DNA of 64,000 bases, taken from assembly GCF_013393325.1 (NCBI RefSeq), contig NZ_QJRC01000102.1, forward strand, positions 62,001 to 126,000, read 5' to 3'. The DNA is from Pseudomonas hunanensis (lineage in GTDB: Bacteria > Pseudomonadota > Gammaproteobacteria > Pseudomonadales > Pseudomonadaceae). The notes below the pieces were generated by a model. That model was not told where the DNA came from, ran no database searches, and saw nothing but the letters and a program-made list of their open reading frames with translations. This document shows positions 36,939 through 45,736 of this stretch, piece by piece; the first letter of the stretch is position 1, and each line of letters starts with the position of its first letter. The position numbers and the translations under genes were made by a program.

Positions 36939-37906
36939 TGGCCGTCGTTCTATCCGCCCGGGAGCTTACCCGGCATTACGAAGTCTCCCGCGGGCTGTTC
37001 AAGGGCCACGCGCTGGTCCGTGCGCTGAATGGCGTGTCGTTCGAACTGGAGGCGGGCAAGACTCTGGCCGTGGTCGGCGAGTCCGGCTGTGGCAAGTCGA
37101 CCCTGGCACGCGCCCTGACCTTGATCGAAGAGCCATCGTCCGGCTCACTGCAAATTGCCGGCACCGAAGTGAAAGGCGCCAGCAAGGCTGAGCGCAAGCA
37201 ACTGCGCCGCGATGTGCAGATGGTGTTCCAGAGCCCCTACGCCTCGCTCAACCCACGGCAAAAGATTGGTGACCAGCTGGCCGAGCCACTGTTGATCAAC
37301 ACCTCGCTGAGCAAAGCCGAGCGCCGCGACAAGGTGCAGAAGATGATGGAACAGGTTGGCCTGCGCCCCGAGCACTACCAGCGTTACCCGCACATGTTCT
37401 CTGGCGGCCAGCGCCAGCGTATCGCCCTGGCGCGGGCGATGATGCTGCAACCCAAGGTGCTGGTAGCGGACGAACCGACCTCGGCGCTGGACGTGTCGAT
37501 CCAAGCGCAGGTGCTGAACCTGTTCATGGACTTGCAAAAAGAGTTCAACACCGCCTACGTGTTCATCTCGCATAACCTGGCGGTGGTACGGCATGTGGCA
37601 GACCAGGTACTGGTGATGTACCTGGGGCGGCCGGCGGAAATGGGGCCTAAAGAGGATATCTACGAGAAGCCGCTGCATCCCTATACCCAGGCGCTGCTGT
37701 CGGCGACACCGGCCATTCATCCCGACCCGCTGAAGCCGAAGATCCGCATTGTCGGGGAGCTGCCCAACCCGCTGAACCCGCCGGATGGGTGTGCATTTCA
37801 CAAACGTTGCCCGTATGCGACGGAACGGTGTGCCAAAGAGGTGCCGGCGTTGCGGCAGGTGAGTACGCGGCAGGTGGCTTGTCACTATGCCGAGCAGTTC
37901 CTTTAG
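36938..37906 (+). CDS. dppF: Dipeptide ABC transporter ATPase DppF
   Basis: Second ATPase, 322 residues. Walker A is GESGCGKST, the signature FSGGQRQRIALARAM, Walker B VLVADEPTSALDVS, and the C-terminal CAFHKRCPYATERCAKEVPAL again provides the cysteine cluster. TGATG joins it to dppD, so the two ATPases are made in equal amount. A strong hairpin at 37918-37940 follows. Confidence 0.96.
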   Translation: MAVVLSARELTRHYEVSRGLFKGHALVRALNGVSFELEAGKTLAVVGESGCGKSTLARALTLIEEPSSGSLQIAGTEVKGASKAERKQLRRDVQMVFQSPYASLNPRQKIGDQLAEPLLINTSLSKAERRDKVQKMMEQVGLRPEHYQRYPHMFSGGQRQRIALARAMMLQPKVLVADEPTSALDVSIQAQVLNLFMDLQKEFNTAYVFISHNLAVVRHVADQVLVMYLGRPAEMGPKEDIYEKPLHPYTQALLSATPAIHPDPLKPKIRIVGELPNPLNPPDGCAFHKRCPYATERCAKEVPALRQVSTRQVACHYAEQFL

Positions 37907-37917
37907 CCTTTAGATAG

Positions 37918-37940
37918 CTGGGGCCGCTTTGCGGCCCCAG
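37918..37940. terminator. Hairpin after dppF
   Basis: CTGGGGCCGC (37918-37927) pairs perfectly with GCGGCCCCAG (37931-37940) around a TTT loop. It lies 12 bases after dppF and directly after the miniprotein on the other strand, so it probably ends transcription from both sides, although no long T-run follows. Confidence 0.75.
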
Positions 37941-37944
37941 GTTC

Positions 37945-38019
37945 TCAATGCATGAAGAACCAGATCAGAATGATTACCGGAATCGGCACCCCAATCATCC
38001 AAAGCAGTATCGAGCGCAT
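37945..38019 (-). CDS. 24-residue hydrophobic membrane miniprotein
   Basis: A tiny open frame coding MRSILLWMIGVPIPVIILIW followed by FFMH. AAGGAG sits 7 bases before the ATG, a full-strength ribosome binding site, and the product is a single hydrophobic helix with one basic residue at the N-terminus and a central Pro-Ile-Pro. I recall similar unannotated small proteins in pseudomonads, but cannot check this. It lies between dppF and the AraC-type regulator gene and shares the hairpin at 37918-37940 as a probable terminator. Function unknown. Confidence 0.7.
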   Translation of the reverse strand: MRSILLWMIGVPIPVIILIWFFMH

Positions 38020-38177
38020 GGCCTTTCTCCTTGTTCGATGGTGACAAGAAAGGTGCAGCCCTCATGCCAGCTGTATCAAAAAATTACATCCATATGAATC
38101 AACGGTTTACTCCAAAGGCCGCTTGAGCGAACCGTGCAATATGCAGGATCCACACCCTTGCACCTGGGTGTTCTGCA

Positions 38178-39002
38178 ATGCACTATCTCCCAATGACCGC
38201 CACCGCCCTTCCTGACGGCCCCGAGCAAACCCCGCTCACCGCCGACACCGTGCTGCGCTACCACCTGTGCTGGAAGCACCGCGACCTCGACGGCGTCATC
38301 GCGCTGTACCACCCCGACATCCAGTACCACGACTTCTTCCAGAACCGCGTGCTCGGCTACCAGGCGCTGCGCGACTACGTACGCGCCTGCCTGCCCCACG
38401 AAGCCGGCGAAGACATCGTCCACAGCGACCGCATCCGCGTCGATGGCTGCACCGCGTTCATCCAGTACCAGGTCACAGTCCAGGGCGGCGACGGCCTGGT
38501 GGCGTTCCAGTCCAGCGAAGCCATCACCGTCAAAGACGGGCTGATCTGGCGGGTCAACGAATACGCCACGCTTGTTCGCCAGAACGGCAGCGGTCACGCC
38601 GGCAGCGGCCCACGCCCGGCCACCAGCCGCCTGGGCCTGTCACCCCGGCAGTTGTCGACCATGGCCCAGGACCTGGAGCACTACTTCCAGCGCCAGCGCC
38701 CCTACCTGGACCCGGAGCTGGACCTGCAGCAAGTGGCCGACGCCAGTGGCTATAGCCGCAACCAAATCTCCTACCTGCTGAACCAAGTGCTGGGGCAAAG
38801 CTTCTACCGCTACGTCAACCAGGCCCGCCTGCAGCACCTGATGGCCAGCCTCGACGACGACCGCGTCGAGGCGACGATCGACGAGCTGGCGTTCAGCGCC
38901 GGCTTCAACTCGCTGTCAGCGTTCTACAAGTGCTTCCGTGAACACACCGGGCTCACGCCCAAGGCCTACCTGAAGCAAATTTCCCTGCGTGCACGCACGT
39001 AA
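38178..39002 (+). CDS. AraC-type regulator with N-terminal SnoaL/NTF2-like domain
   Basis: A 274-residue two-domain protein. Residues about 20-135 resemble a SnoaL/NTF2-like ligand domain (LRYHLCWKHRDLDGVIALYHPDIQYHDFFQNRVLGYQALRDYVRACLP). Residues about 160-272 form an AraC DNA-binding domain with the two helix-turn-helix motifs (LQQVADASGYSRNQISYLLNQVLGQSFYRYVNQARL; IDELAFSAGFNSLSAFYKCFREHTGLTPKAYLK). This domain pair is uncommon. The regulator precedes an amine oxidase, cupin and binding-protein set on the same strand and probably controls them in response to an amine or its aldehyde. Alternative start: ATG 38193. Confidence 0.85.
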   Translation: MHYLPMTATALPDGPEQTPLTADTVLRYHLCWKHRDLDGVIALYHPDIQYHDFFQNRVLGYQALRDYVRACLPHEAGEDIVHSDRIRVDGCTAFIQYQVTVQGGDGLVAFQSSEAITVKDGLIWRVNEYATLVRQNGSGHAGSGPRPATSRLGLSPRQLSTMAQDLEHYFQRQRPYLDPELDLQQVADASGYSRNQISYLLNQVLGQSFYRYVNQARLQHLMASLDDDRVEATIDELAFSAGFNSLSAFYKCFREHTGLTPKAYLKQISLRART

Positions 39003-39066
39003 GACAGCCGCCTACCGACATCACTAGGATCGCCCACAGACCTCGATGGACGTGGAGCCGAACCCG

Positions 39067-40473
39067 ATGCAACCCCTGCGCACACTAAGCCTGTGGATGG
39101 ACCAGCTTGACGAGCCATTGTGCGCCCGCCCGGCCCTGCGCGAAGAGCTGACAGCGGATGTGTGCATCATTGGCGCCGGCTATACCGGTTTGTGGACCGC
39201 CTACTACCTCAAGCGCCAGGCGCCACAGCTGAACATCGCCGTGATAGACGCCAACATCGCCGGTTTTGGCGCCTCGGGGCGCAACGGTGGTTGGCTGATG
39301 GGTAACCTGCTGGGCGAAGACCGCCTGCTCGCCACCCTGTCGCCGCAACAGCGCCGTGCCAGCATCGACCTGCTGCACGGTATTCCCGATGAAGTGCACA
39401 GCGTGCTGCTACGCGAAGGCATCGATTGCGACTACCGCAAAGGTGGCGTGCTGTACTGCGCTGCGCGCTACCCGGAACAGGAGCGCAGCCTGCGCGCATA
39501 CCTCGACGACTTGTATCGCCAGGGCATGACCGAGGACGACTACCGCTGGCTACGCCCCGAGCAACTGGACGCGCAGCTGCGGGTCAGTAATGCGTTTGGC
39601 GCCATCTACAGCCCGCACACCGCGACTATCCAGCCGGCCAAACTGGTGCGCGGCCTGGCTCGGGCAGTGGAGGCGCTGGGTGTACCGATCTACGAAAACA
39701 CCCCGGCCATCGACTGGCAGCCGGGTGAGGTGCGTACGCCACTGGCACGGATTCGCTGCCAGTGGATGGTGCCCGCCGTGGAAGGCTACGCTGCCAGCCT
39801 GCCGCCGTTGGGCAAACATCAGCTGCCGGTACAGAGCCTGCTGGTGGCCACCGAGCCGCTGCCGGAGGCCACCTGGGCACAGATCGGCCTGAGCCAGGGG
39901 CAAGCGTTCAGCGAAAGCAGCCGCCAGGTCACCTACGGCCAGCGCACCGCCGACAACCGCCTGGTGTTCGGCGCCCGCGGAGGTTACCGCTTCGGTGGAC
40001 GCCTGCGGGAAAACTTCAACCTCCACGAGCACGAAGTCGAGCTGCGTCGCTACTTGTTCGGCGAGCTGTTCCCACAGCTCAGGCACGTGCGCATCACTCA
40101 CTCCTGGGGCGGCAATCTGGGCATGGCGCGGCGCTTCCGCCCGCACATGCTTTGCGACCGCCAACGCGGTATCGCCCTGGCTGGCGGTTACGGCGGCGAA
40201 GGCGTGGGCGCCACCAACCTGGGCGGGCGCACCCTGGCCGCGCTGATCCTCAACCAGCACAACGAACTGACCGCACAGCCCTGGGTACTCGACAACCGCC
40301 CGCTTTCCAGCCTGGCCAGCTGGCCGCCCGAGCCCTGCCGTTGGTTGGGCTACAACGCAATCATCCAAAGTTTCGTCCACGAGGACCGGACCCTCGCCAA
40401 CCCCGCCAGCGCGCCGTGGAGGCGGCGCCTGGCCAGCTCGCTTGCGGACTTCATGGAAGGCTTCATGCACTGA
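39067..40473 (+). CDS. FAD-dependent amine oxidoreductase (DAO family, PuuB-like)
   Basis: A 468-residue flavoprotein of the D-amino-acid oxidase/glycine oxidase family. The dinucleotide-binding motif is VCIIGAGYTGLWTAYYL, followed by GFGASGRNGGWLMG, and the C-terminal FAD site GGYGGEGVGATNLGGRTLA. The whole pattern resembles gamma-glutamylputrescine oxidases (PuuB) and related pseudomonad amine oxidases. It starts at 39067 with GGAG upstream (ATG 39046 lacks one). Together with a polyamine-type binding protein nearby, a role in amine catabolism is likely; the exact substrate is not visible. Confidence 0.86.
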   Translation: MQPLRTLSLWMDQLDEPLCARPALREELTADVCIIGAGYTGLWTAYYLKRQAPQLNIAVIDANIAGFGASGRNGGWLMGNLLGEDRLLATLSPQQRRASIDLLHGIPDEVHSVLLREGIDCDYRKGGVLYCAARYPEQERSLRAYLDDLYRQGMTEDDYRWLRPEQLDAQLRVSNAFGAIYSPHTATIQPAKLVRGLARAVEALGVPIYENTPAIDWQPGEVRTPLARIRCQWMVPAVEGYAASLPPLGKHQLPVQSLLVATEPLPEATWAQIGLSQGQAFSESSRQVTYGQRTADNRLVFGARGGYRFGGRLRENFNLHEHEVELRRYLFGELFPQLRHVRITHSWGGNLGMARRFRPHMLCDRQRGIALAGGYGGEGVGATNLGGRTLAALILNQHNELTAQPWVLDNRPLSSLASWPPEPCRWLGYNAIIQSFVHEDRTLANPASAPWRRRLASSLADFMEGFMH

Positions 40474-40506
40474 CTTCCCTTATCACCTGCACAGGATCCA
40501 CCGGTC

Positions 40507-40848
40507 ATGAGCATCACCCAGTTCAAGAACACCGCCAGCGCCGTGCTGGACAGTTCCAACCCCGTCGCGGTACCGCTCGGCGAGCCCATTGCAGTGGCCT
40601 CGGTCACCTGCGTGGAGCGCAGCGATGGCGTCGAAACCGGCATCTGGGAATGCACCCCCGGGCGCTGGCGGCGGCAGATCGTGCAGCAGGAGTTCTGCCA
40701 TTTCATCAAGGGCCGCTGCACCTTCACCCCCGACGGTGGCGAGACCCTCTACATAGAAGCCGGAGACGCACTGATGCTACCGGCCAACAGCACCGGCATC
40801 TGGGACATCCAGGAGACCGTGCGCAAGACCTACGTACTAATTTTCTGA
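40507..40848 (+). CDS. Small cupin protein (DUF861)
   Basis: A 113-residue single-domain cupin of the (S)-ureidoglycine-aminohydrolase-like DUF861 family: TGIWECTPGRWRRQIVQQEFCHFIKGRCTFTPDGGETLYIEAGDALMLPANSTGIWDI. Such proteins frequently sit beside PuuB-type oxidases, where their role is unknown. It lies 33 bases after the oxidase gene and 52 before the binding protein, in likely operon. The usual first metal histidine pattern is reduced (EFCHF), so metal binding is uncertain. Confidence 0.83.
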   Translation: MSITQFKNTASAVLDSSNPVAVPLGEPIAVASVTCVERSDGVETGIWECTPGRWRRQIVQQEFCHFIKGRCTFTPDGGETLYIEAGDALMLPANSTGIWDIQETVRKTYVLIF

Positions 40849-40900
40849 TCCGCTGATCGCCTGCCTTCGATAACAACAGACAAAGCAAGGTAAACCCGAC

Positions 40901-41980
40901 ATGCGCACGCTCCTTCTCGCACCCCTGATGCTGGCCGCCAGCGTGGCCAGCGCCGCTGAAACGGTGAAGATCTACAACTGGTCCAGCTACGTCGCTCCCG
41001 ATACGCTGAAAAACTTCCAGCTCGCCAGCGGCATCGTGCCGACGTACGACGTGTACGACAGCAACGAAACCCTCGACGGCAAGCTGATGACCGGCAACTC
41101 CGGCTACGACGTGGTGTTCCCTTCCAACCACTTCATGGCCCGGCAAATCCAGGGCAAGGCGCTGAAGCGCCTGGACAAGTCGCAGTTGCCCAACTGGAAA
41201 AACCTCAACCCGGTACTGCTCAAGGCGCTGGAAGTGAACGACCCGGGCAACCAATACGGCTTCCCGTACCTGTGGGGCAGCACCGGCATCGGCTACAACA
41301 TCGACAAGGTCAAGGCTGTGCTCGGCGACAACGCGCCACTGGACTCGTGGGACCTGATCTTCAAGCCCGAATACATGAGCAAGCTGAAAAGCTGCGGCGT
41401 CGCCGTGTTGGACAACGGCCCCGAACTGCTGCCCATCGCCCTGCACTACCTGGGCCTGCCGCACCACAGCCAGAACCCGGCCGACTACGACAAGGCCAAG
41501 GCACTGTTGATGCAGGTGCGGCCATACATCAGCTACTTCCACTCATCGAAGTACACCGGCGACCTGGCCAACGGCGATATCTGCGTGGTGGTGGGTTTCT
41601 CAGGGGATGTGCTGCAGGCGAAAAACCGGGCTGAAGAGGCGAAGAACGGGGTGAAGGTGGGTTACTCGATACCCAAGGAAGGCGCGCCGATGTGGTTCGA
41701 CATGGTGGCCATGCCGGCCGATGCACCGGATGAGAAGGCCGGGTATGCCTACATGAACTACCTGCTGCAGCCGGAAGTGATGGCCAACATCAGCAACCAT
41801 GTGCAATACGCCAACGGCAACCTCAAGGCGGACGGGTTGGTGGACCCGGCGATGAAGGGTAATACGATGATTTACCCGAGCGACGAGGTGATGGGCAAGC
41901 TGTATGCGCTGGAGGCGATGCCGGCGAAGATCGACCGCATCAGGACGCGGATCTGGACCAGCATCAAAGCCGGAAATTGA
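40901..41980 (+). CDS. Polyamine-type periplasmic binding protein (PotF/SpuD-like)
   Basis: Secreted binding protein of 359 residues; signal MRTLLLAPLMLAASVASAA, mature start ETVKIYNWSSYVAPDTLKNFQ, the conserved opening of PotF/PotD/SpuD proteins. YPSDEVMGKLYALEAMPAKIDRIRTRIWTSIKAGN closes it. Ligand-type residues include WSSY and FPYLWGSTGIGYN. There is no permease or ATPase beside it, so it must use a transporter encoded elsewhere or act as a sensor. It ends at a terminator shared with prfC. Confidence 0.88.
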   Translation: MRTLLLAPLMLAASVASAAETVKIYNWSSYVAPDTLKNFQLASGIVPTYDVYDSNETLDGKLMTGNSGYDVVFPSNHFMARQIQGKALKRLDKSQLPNWKNLNPVLLKALEVNDPGNQYGFPYLWGSTGIGYNIDKVKAVLGDNAPLDSWDLIFKPEYMSKLKSCGVAVLDNGPELLPIALHYLGLPHHSQNPADYDKAKALLMQVRPYISYFHSSKYTGDLANGDICVVVGFSGDVLQAKNRAEEAKNGVKVGYSIPKEGAPMWFDMVAMPADAPDEKAGYAYMNYLLQPEVMANISNHVQYANGNLKADGLVDPAMKGNTMIYPSDEVMGKLYALEAMPAKIDRIRTRIWTSIKAGN

Positions 41981-41982
41981 AA

Positions 41983-42003
41983 TGGGGCCGCTTCGCGGCC
42001 CCA
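41983..42003. terminator. Bidirectional terminator between binding protein and prfC
   Basis: TGGGGCCGC (41983-41991) and GCGGCCCCA (41995-42003) form a perfect 9-base-pair stem with a TTC loop in the 33-base gap between two convergent genes. Confidence 0.8.
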
Positions 42004-42013
42004 ACTCCAATAC

Positions 42014-43597
42014 TCAATGATGCTCGCGGGTAGCGCGGAACTTGATGTCCGGCCAGCGCTCTTCCATCAGCGCCAGGTTGACCCGGGTCGGCGCCAGGTA
42101 GGTCAGGTGCCCGCCACCGTCGATGGCCAGGTTTTCCATGGCCTTGGTCTGGAATTCCTCGAGCTTCTTCTTGTCATCGCAGCTGATCCAGCGCGCCGAC
42201 CATACGGTGATCGGCTCGTAGGCGCACTCGACCTTGTATTCTTCCTTCAGGCGGCTGGCGACCACGTCGAACTGCAGCACACCCACCGCACCGAGGATGA
42301 TGTCGTTGCTGCGCTCCGGGAAGAACACCTGGGTCGCACCCTCTTCGGCCAACTGCTGCAGGCCCTGACGCAGTTGCTTGGATTTCAGCGGGTCCTTCAG
42401 GCGAACGCGGCGGAACAGCTCCGGAGCGAAGTGCGGGATACCGGTGAAGCCCAGCGCCTCGCCTTCGGTGAAGGTGTCGCCGATCTGGATGGTGCCGTGG
42501 TTGTGCAGGCCGATGATGTCACCGGCAAAGGCCTCTTCCAACTGCTCGCGCTCGGAGGAGAAGAAGGTCAGCGCATCGCCGATACGCAGGTCCTTGTTCA
42601 GGCGAACGTGGCGCATTTTCATGCCCTTCTCGTACTTGCCCGAGCAGATACGCATGAAGGCGATACGGTCGCGGTGTTTCGGGTCCATGTTTGCCTGGAT
42701 CTTGAACACGAAACCGGTGAACTTCTCTTCCACAGGCTCCACGGTACGCTCGTGGGCAACACGGCCCAGCGGGCGCGGCGCCCAGTCGACTACCGCGTCG
42801 AGCACGTGGTCGACACCGAAGTTGCCCAATGCGGTACCGAAGAACACCGGGGTGAGCTGGCCGTTGATGAACTCGTCCTGGTTGAACTCGTGGCAGGCGC
42901 CCTGCACCAGCTCCAGTTGCTCGACGAACGAGTCGTACTGGTCGCCCAGGTGGGCGCGGGCTTCGTCCGAGTCCAGGTTCTGGATGATCTTGGCTTCGGT
43001 GCGCTCGTGGCCGTGGCCTGGGGTGTACACCACGATGTAGTCACCGGTCAGGTGATACACGCCCTTGAAATCGCGGTAGCAACCGATCGGCCAGGTAATT
43101 GGCGCGGCCTTGATCTTCAGAACGGCTTCGATCTCGTCGAGCAGCTCGATCGGGTCGCGAATGTCTCGGTCGAGTTTGTTGATGAAGCTGACGATTGGCG
43201 TGTCGCGCAGGCGGCACACGTCCATCAGGGCGATGGTACGCGGCTCTACACCTTTACCGCCGTCGAGCACCATCAGCGCCGAGTCCACCGCGGTCAGGGT
43301 GCGGTAGGTGTCTTCCGAGAAGTCTTCGTGGCCGGGGGTGTCGAGCAGGTTGATCATGTGCTCGCGGTACGGGAACTGCATCACCGAGGTGGTGATGGAG
43401 ATGCCGCGCTGCTTCTCCATTTCCATCCAGTCGGAGGTGGCGTGGCGGTCGGACTTGCGCGACTTCACGGTACCGGCGACGGCAATGGCCTTGCCCATCA
43501 GCAACAGCTTCTCGGTGATGGTGGTCTTACCAGCGTCGGGGTGGGAAATAATTGCGAAAGTGCGGCGCTTCGCGACTTCGGCGGCCTGGTTGGTCAT
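42014..43597 (-). CDS. prfC: Peptide chain release factor 3
   Basis: Translational GTPase that recycles RF1 and RF2 from ribosomes after termination. The 527-residue protein starts [33 protein letters not shown], with G1 HPDAGKTT, G2 region around [13 protein letters not shown]3 DTPGHEDF and G4 NKLDRD. Domains II and III follow in normal order. I start at 43597, matching the family; an in-frame frame extends to 43624 without a site. Constitutive housekeeping gene, unrelated to its neighbours. Confidence 0.97.
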
Positions 43598-43683
43598 GGG
43601 AAATCGCCTGACTGGGGGATTCAAAAAGGGGCGATATCATACCTGAAGTTGGGCCCAGACCAAAACTTGCTGAACCAGTGACA

Positions 43684-43731
43684 CCTGTCCCGGCCCCTTC
43701 GCGGGCACGCCCGCGAAGGGGCCGGGACAGG
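43684..43731. repeat. REP-type perfect inverted repeat
   Basis: Arms 43684-43705 and 43710-43731 are perfect 22-base reverse complements with a 4-base loop and the REP core CCCCTTCGCGGG. It lies upstream of prfC, between it and the leader of the betaine importer. Confidence 0.88.
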
Positions 43732-44093
43732 CACAACAAATTCAACAGGCAATCGCTTTATCACGACAGATGGCCGCAGCGCAGTTATTTCAACGCCTAC
43801 AGTGCATTAAGCCGCTGTTTTTTCTCGCCAAAAAACCCACCACCCAGTGATTAACGCTGGCCAAATGCCGCCTCAGATGGGAACCTTTACGCCCACGGAG
43901 ACGTCCACTCCCCTGCAACCCGCTTCGGTTGGGGACTGGTTTCATCAGCATTTTCGGGCCCGACGGGGTTCGGCTCATGGCCTGATCGCAGCCTTCGGCG
44001 TGCGTCACGCTGCTACTCGCGAACACACCAATCGCCGCCAGGACTGGCCGGCAAAAAAGAAGTGTGCTCGCCGACAACACAAGGAGTCCGCCT
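43732..44093. other. Long leader upstream of betaine-type ABC operon
   Basis: About 360 bases with no convincing gene. Short frames on both strands have no ribosome binding sites. A T6 run occurs at 43818-43824 and A6 at 43830-43836. Downstream lie hairpins: CCACTCCCC/GGGGACTGG with one mismatch (43914-43939) enclosing AACC/GGTT, a GGCC-rich stretch at 43955-43983, and GCGTG/CACGC (43998-44010). This suggests a structured 5' leader of the importer operon. No riboswitch class was recognised. Confidence 0.5.
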
Positions 44094-44807
44094 GTGGCTA
44101 AACGCTACGGTAAAGGGCTGTTGGGATGCGCCACCGTGCTCGTCATCCTGGCCCTGCTGATCCACTGGATCGGCATCGACACGATCGCGCGTTATCGCGA
44201 CGATCTTGGGTTCTACCTGCAAGCGCACCTGATACTGGTGCTGGCTTCGATGGCGGCGGCGTTGGCCGTGGGCATCCCCGCCGGCATTGCGTTGAGTCGA
44301 CCGCACCGGGTCGACAAAGCCGAGCGCTTCATGCAGTTTTTCAACGTTGGCAACACCATCCCCCCCTTGGCCGTTCTGGCCATCGCCCTGAGTATTCTGG
44401 GCATCGGCGCCGGGCCTGCGATCTTCGCACTGTTCCTCGCCTCCCTCCTGCCTATCGTGCGCAACACCTACGAGGGCCTGAAAAACGTCCCCGCCTCGCT
44501 CAAGGAAGCCGCCACCGGCATCGGCATGACCCCGCGCCAGCAACTGTGGCAGGTGGAACTGCCCAACGCGGTGCCGATCATCGTCGGTGGTGTACGCGTG
44601 GCCCTGGCGCTGAACGTGGGTACCGCACCGCTGGCGTTCCTGATTGGCGCCAACAGCCTGGGCAGCCTGATCTTCCCCGGCATCGCCCTGAACAACCAGC
44701 CGCAGCTGCTGCTGGGTGCCGCGTGCACCGCACTGCTGGCGTTGGTGCTGGATGCCGCGGTGAGTTTCTCCAGCAAGCGCTGGCTGGAACGTGGCCTGGC
44801 CCAATAA
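44094..44807 (+). CDS. Betaine/choline-type ABC permease, first copy
   Basis: Permease of the OpuC/ProW family, 237 residues, about six helices. The EAA motif is TYEGLKNVPASLKEAATGIGMTPRQQLWQVELPNAVPIIVGGVRVA. The start is GTG at 44094 with AAGGAG 7 bases upstream; the frame reaches back to 44064 without a site. First gene of a four-gene importer. Substrates of this family are glycine betaine, choline, carnitine or similar osmoprotectants. Confidence 0.9.
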   Translation: MAKRYGKGLLGCATVLVILALLIHWIGIDTIARYRDDLGFYLQAHLILVLASMAAALAVGIPAGIALSRPHRVDKAERFMQFFNVGNTIPPLAVLAIALSILGIGAGPAIFALFLASLLPIVRNTYEGLKNVPASLKEAATGIGMTPRQQLWQVELPNAVPIIVGGVRVALALNVGTAPLAFLIGANSLGSLIFPGIALNNQPQLLLGAACTALLALVLDAAVSFSSKRWLERGLAQ

Positions 44808-44821
44808 GGATAGGGAACGTT

Positions 44822-45736
44822 ATGAAGAAGAGAATCGCCTTGCTGCTGGGCGCGGCCCTGCTGTTCGCAGGATTTGCCCAGGCGGCGGAAAAACCGCTGA
44901 TCCGCATCGGCGCGCGGGTGTTCACCGAACAGACCGTGCTTGCCGAAATCACCGCGCAATACCTGCGCGCCAACGGCTTCGACGTGCGCGTCACCACCGG
45001 CCTTGGCAGCAACATCGCGCGCCAGGCCCAGGAAACCGGCCAGCTCGACCTGATGTGGGAATACACCGGCGTGTCGCTGGTGTCGTACAACCACATCGAT
45101 GAGCGCATGCCCAGTGCCGAAGCCACCTTCGCCAGGGTGAAGGCGCTGGATGCGAAAAAGGACCTGATCTGGCTGACCCCGTCGAAGTTCAGCAACACCT
45201 ACGCGCTGGGCCTGCCCAAGCAAGTGGCTGACGCCTACCCGCAGGTCAACACCATCAGCGACCTCAACCAGGTGCTGCGCGACGAAAGCCAGCGTACCCA
45301 CCTGGTGGCGCTGGACACCGAGTTCGCCAACCGCCCCGACGGCCTGGTCGGCCTGCGCGAGATGTACGGCCTGCCGCTGGACCGGCGCAATATCCGCCAG
45401 ATGGACGGGGGCCTGGTGTACACCGCCATGCGCAACAACCAGGTGTTCGCCGGCCTGGTGTACACCACCGACGGCCGCCTTAACGCCTTCGACCTCAAGC
45501 TGCTGGAAGACGACAAGCACTACTTCCCCGACTACACCGCAGCACCCGTTGTGCGCAAAGCCGTGCTCGACGCCAACCCGCAGCTGGTCGCCCTGCTCAA
45601 GCCGCTGGCCGAGCAGTTGGACGACGAAACCATGCGCCAGCTCAACGCCAAGGTCGATGTCGAGCACCAGAACCCCACCGCCGTGGCCGCCACTTTCCTG
45701 CGTGAGCACCCACTGAACAGCGAGGGCCAGCCATGA
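44822..45736 (+). CDS. Betaine/choline-type binding protein (OpuAC/OsmF-like)
   Basis: Periplasmic binding protein of 304 residues. The signal is MKKRIALLLGAALLFAGFAQA/AE. The mature protein follows the OpuAC family (IRIGARVFTEQTVLAEITAQYLRANGFDVRVTTGLGSNIARQAQETGQLDLMWEYTGVSL). QMDGGLVYTAMRNNQVFAGLVYTTDGRL supplies ligand-pocket tyrosines in related proteins. Located between the two permease genes; its stop overlaps the second permease start. The ligand is probably a quaternary amine but is not proven. Confidence 0.9.
   Translation: MKKRIALLLGAALLFAGFAQAAEKPLIRIGARVFTEQTVLAEITAQYLRANGFDVRVTTGLGSNIARQAQETGQLDLMWEYTGVSLVSYNHIDERMPSAEATFARVKALDAKKDLIWLTPSKFSNTYALGLPKQVADAYPQVNTISDLNQVLRDESQRTHLVALDTEFANRPDGLVGLREMYGLPLDRRNIRQMDGGLVYTAMRNNQVFAGLVYTTDGRLNAFDLKLLEDDKHYFPDYTAAPVVRKAVLDANPQLVALLKPLAEQLDDETMRQLNAKVDVEHQNPTAVAATFLREHPLNSEGQP

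Noticed and set aside
43790..44101. Short frames on both strands of the importer leader as small genes
   Set aside because: No ribosome binding sites, and arginine-rich or repetitive translations. The hairpins fit a leader better.
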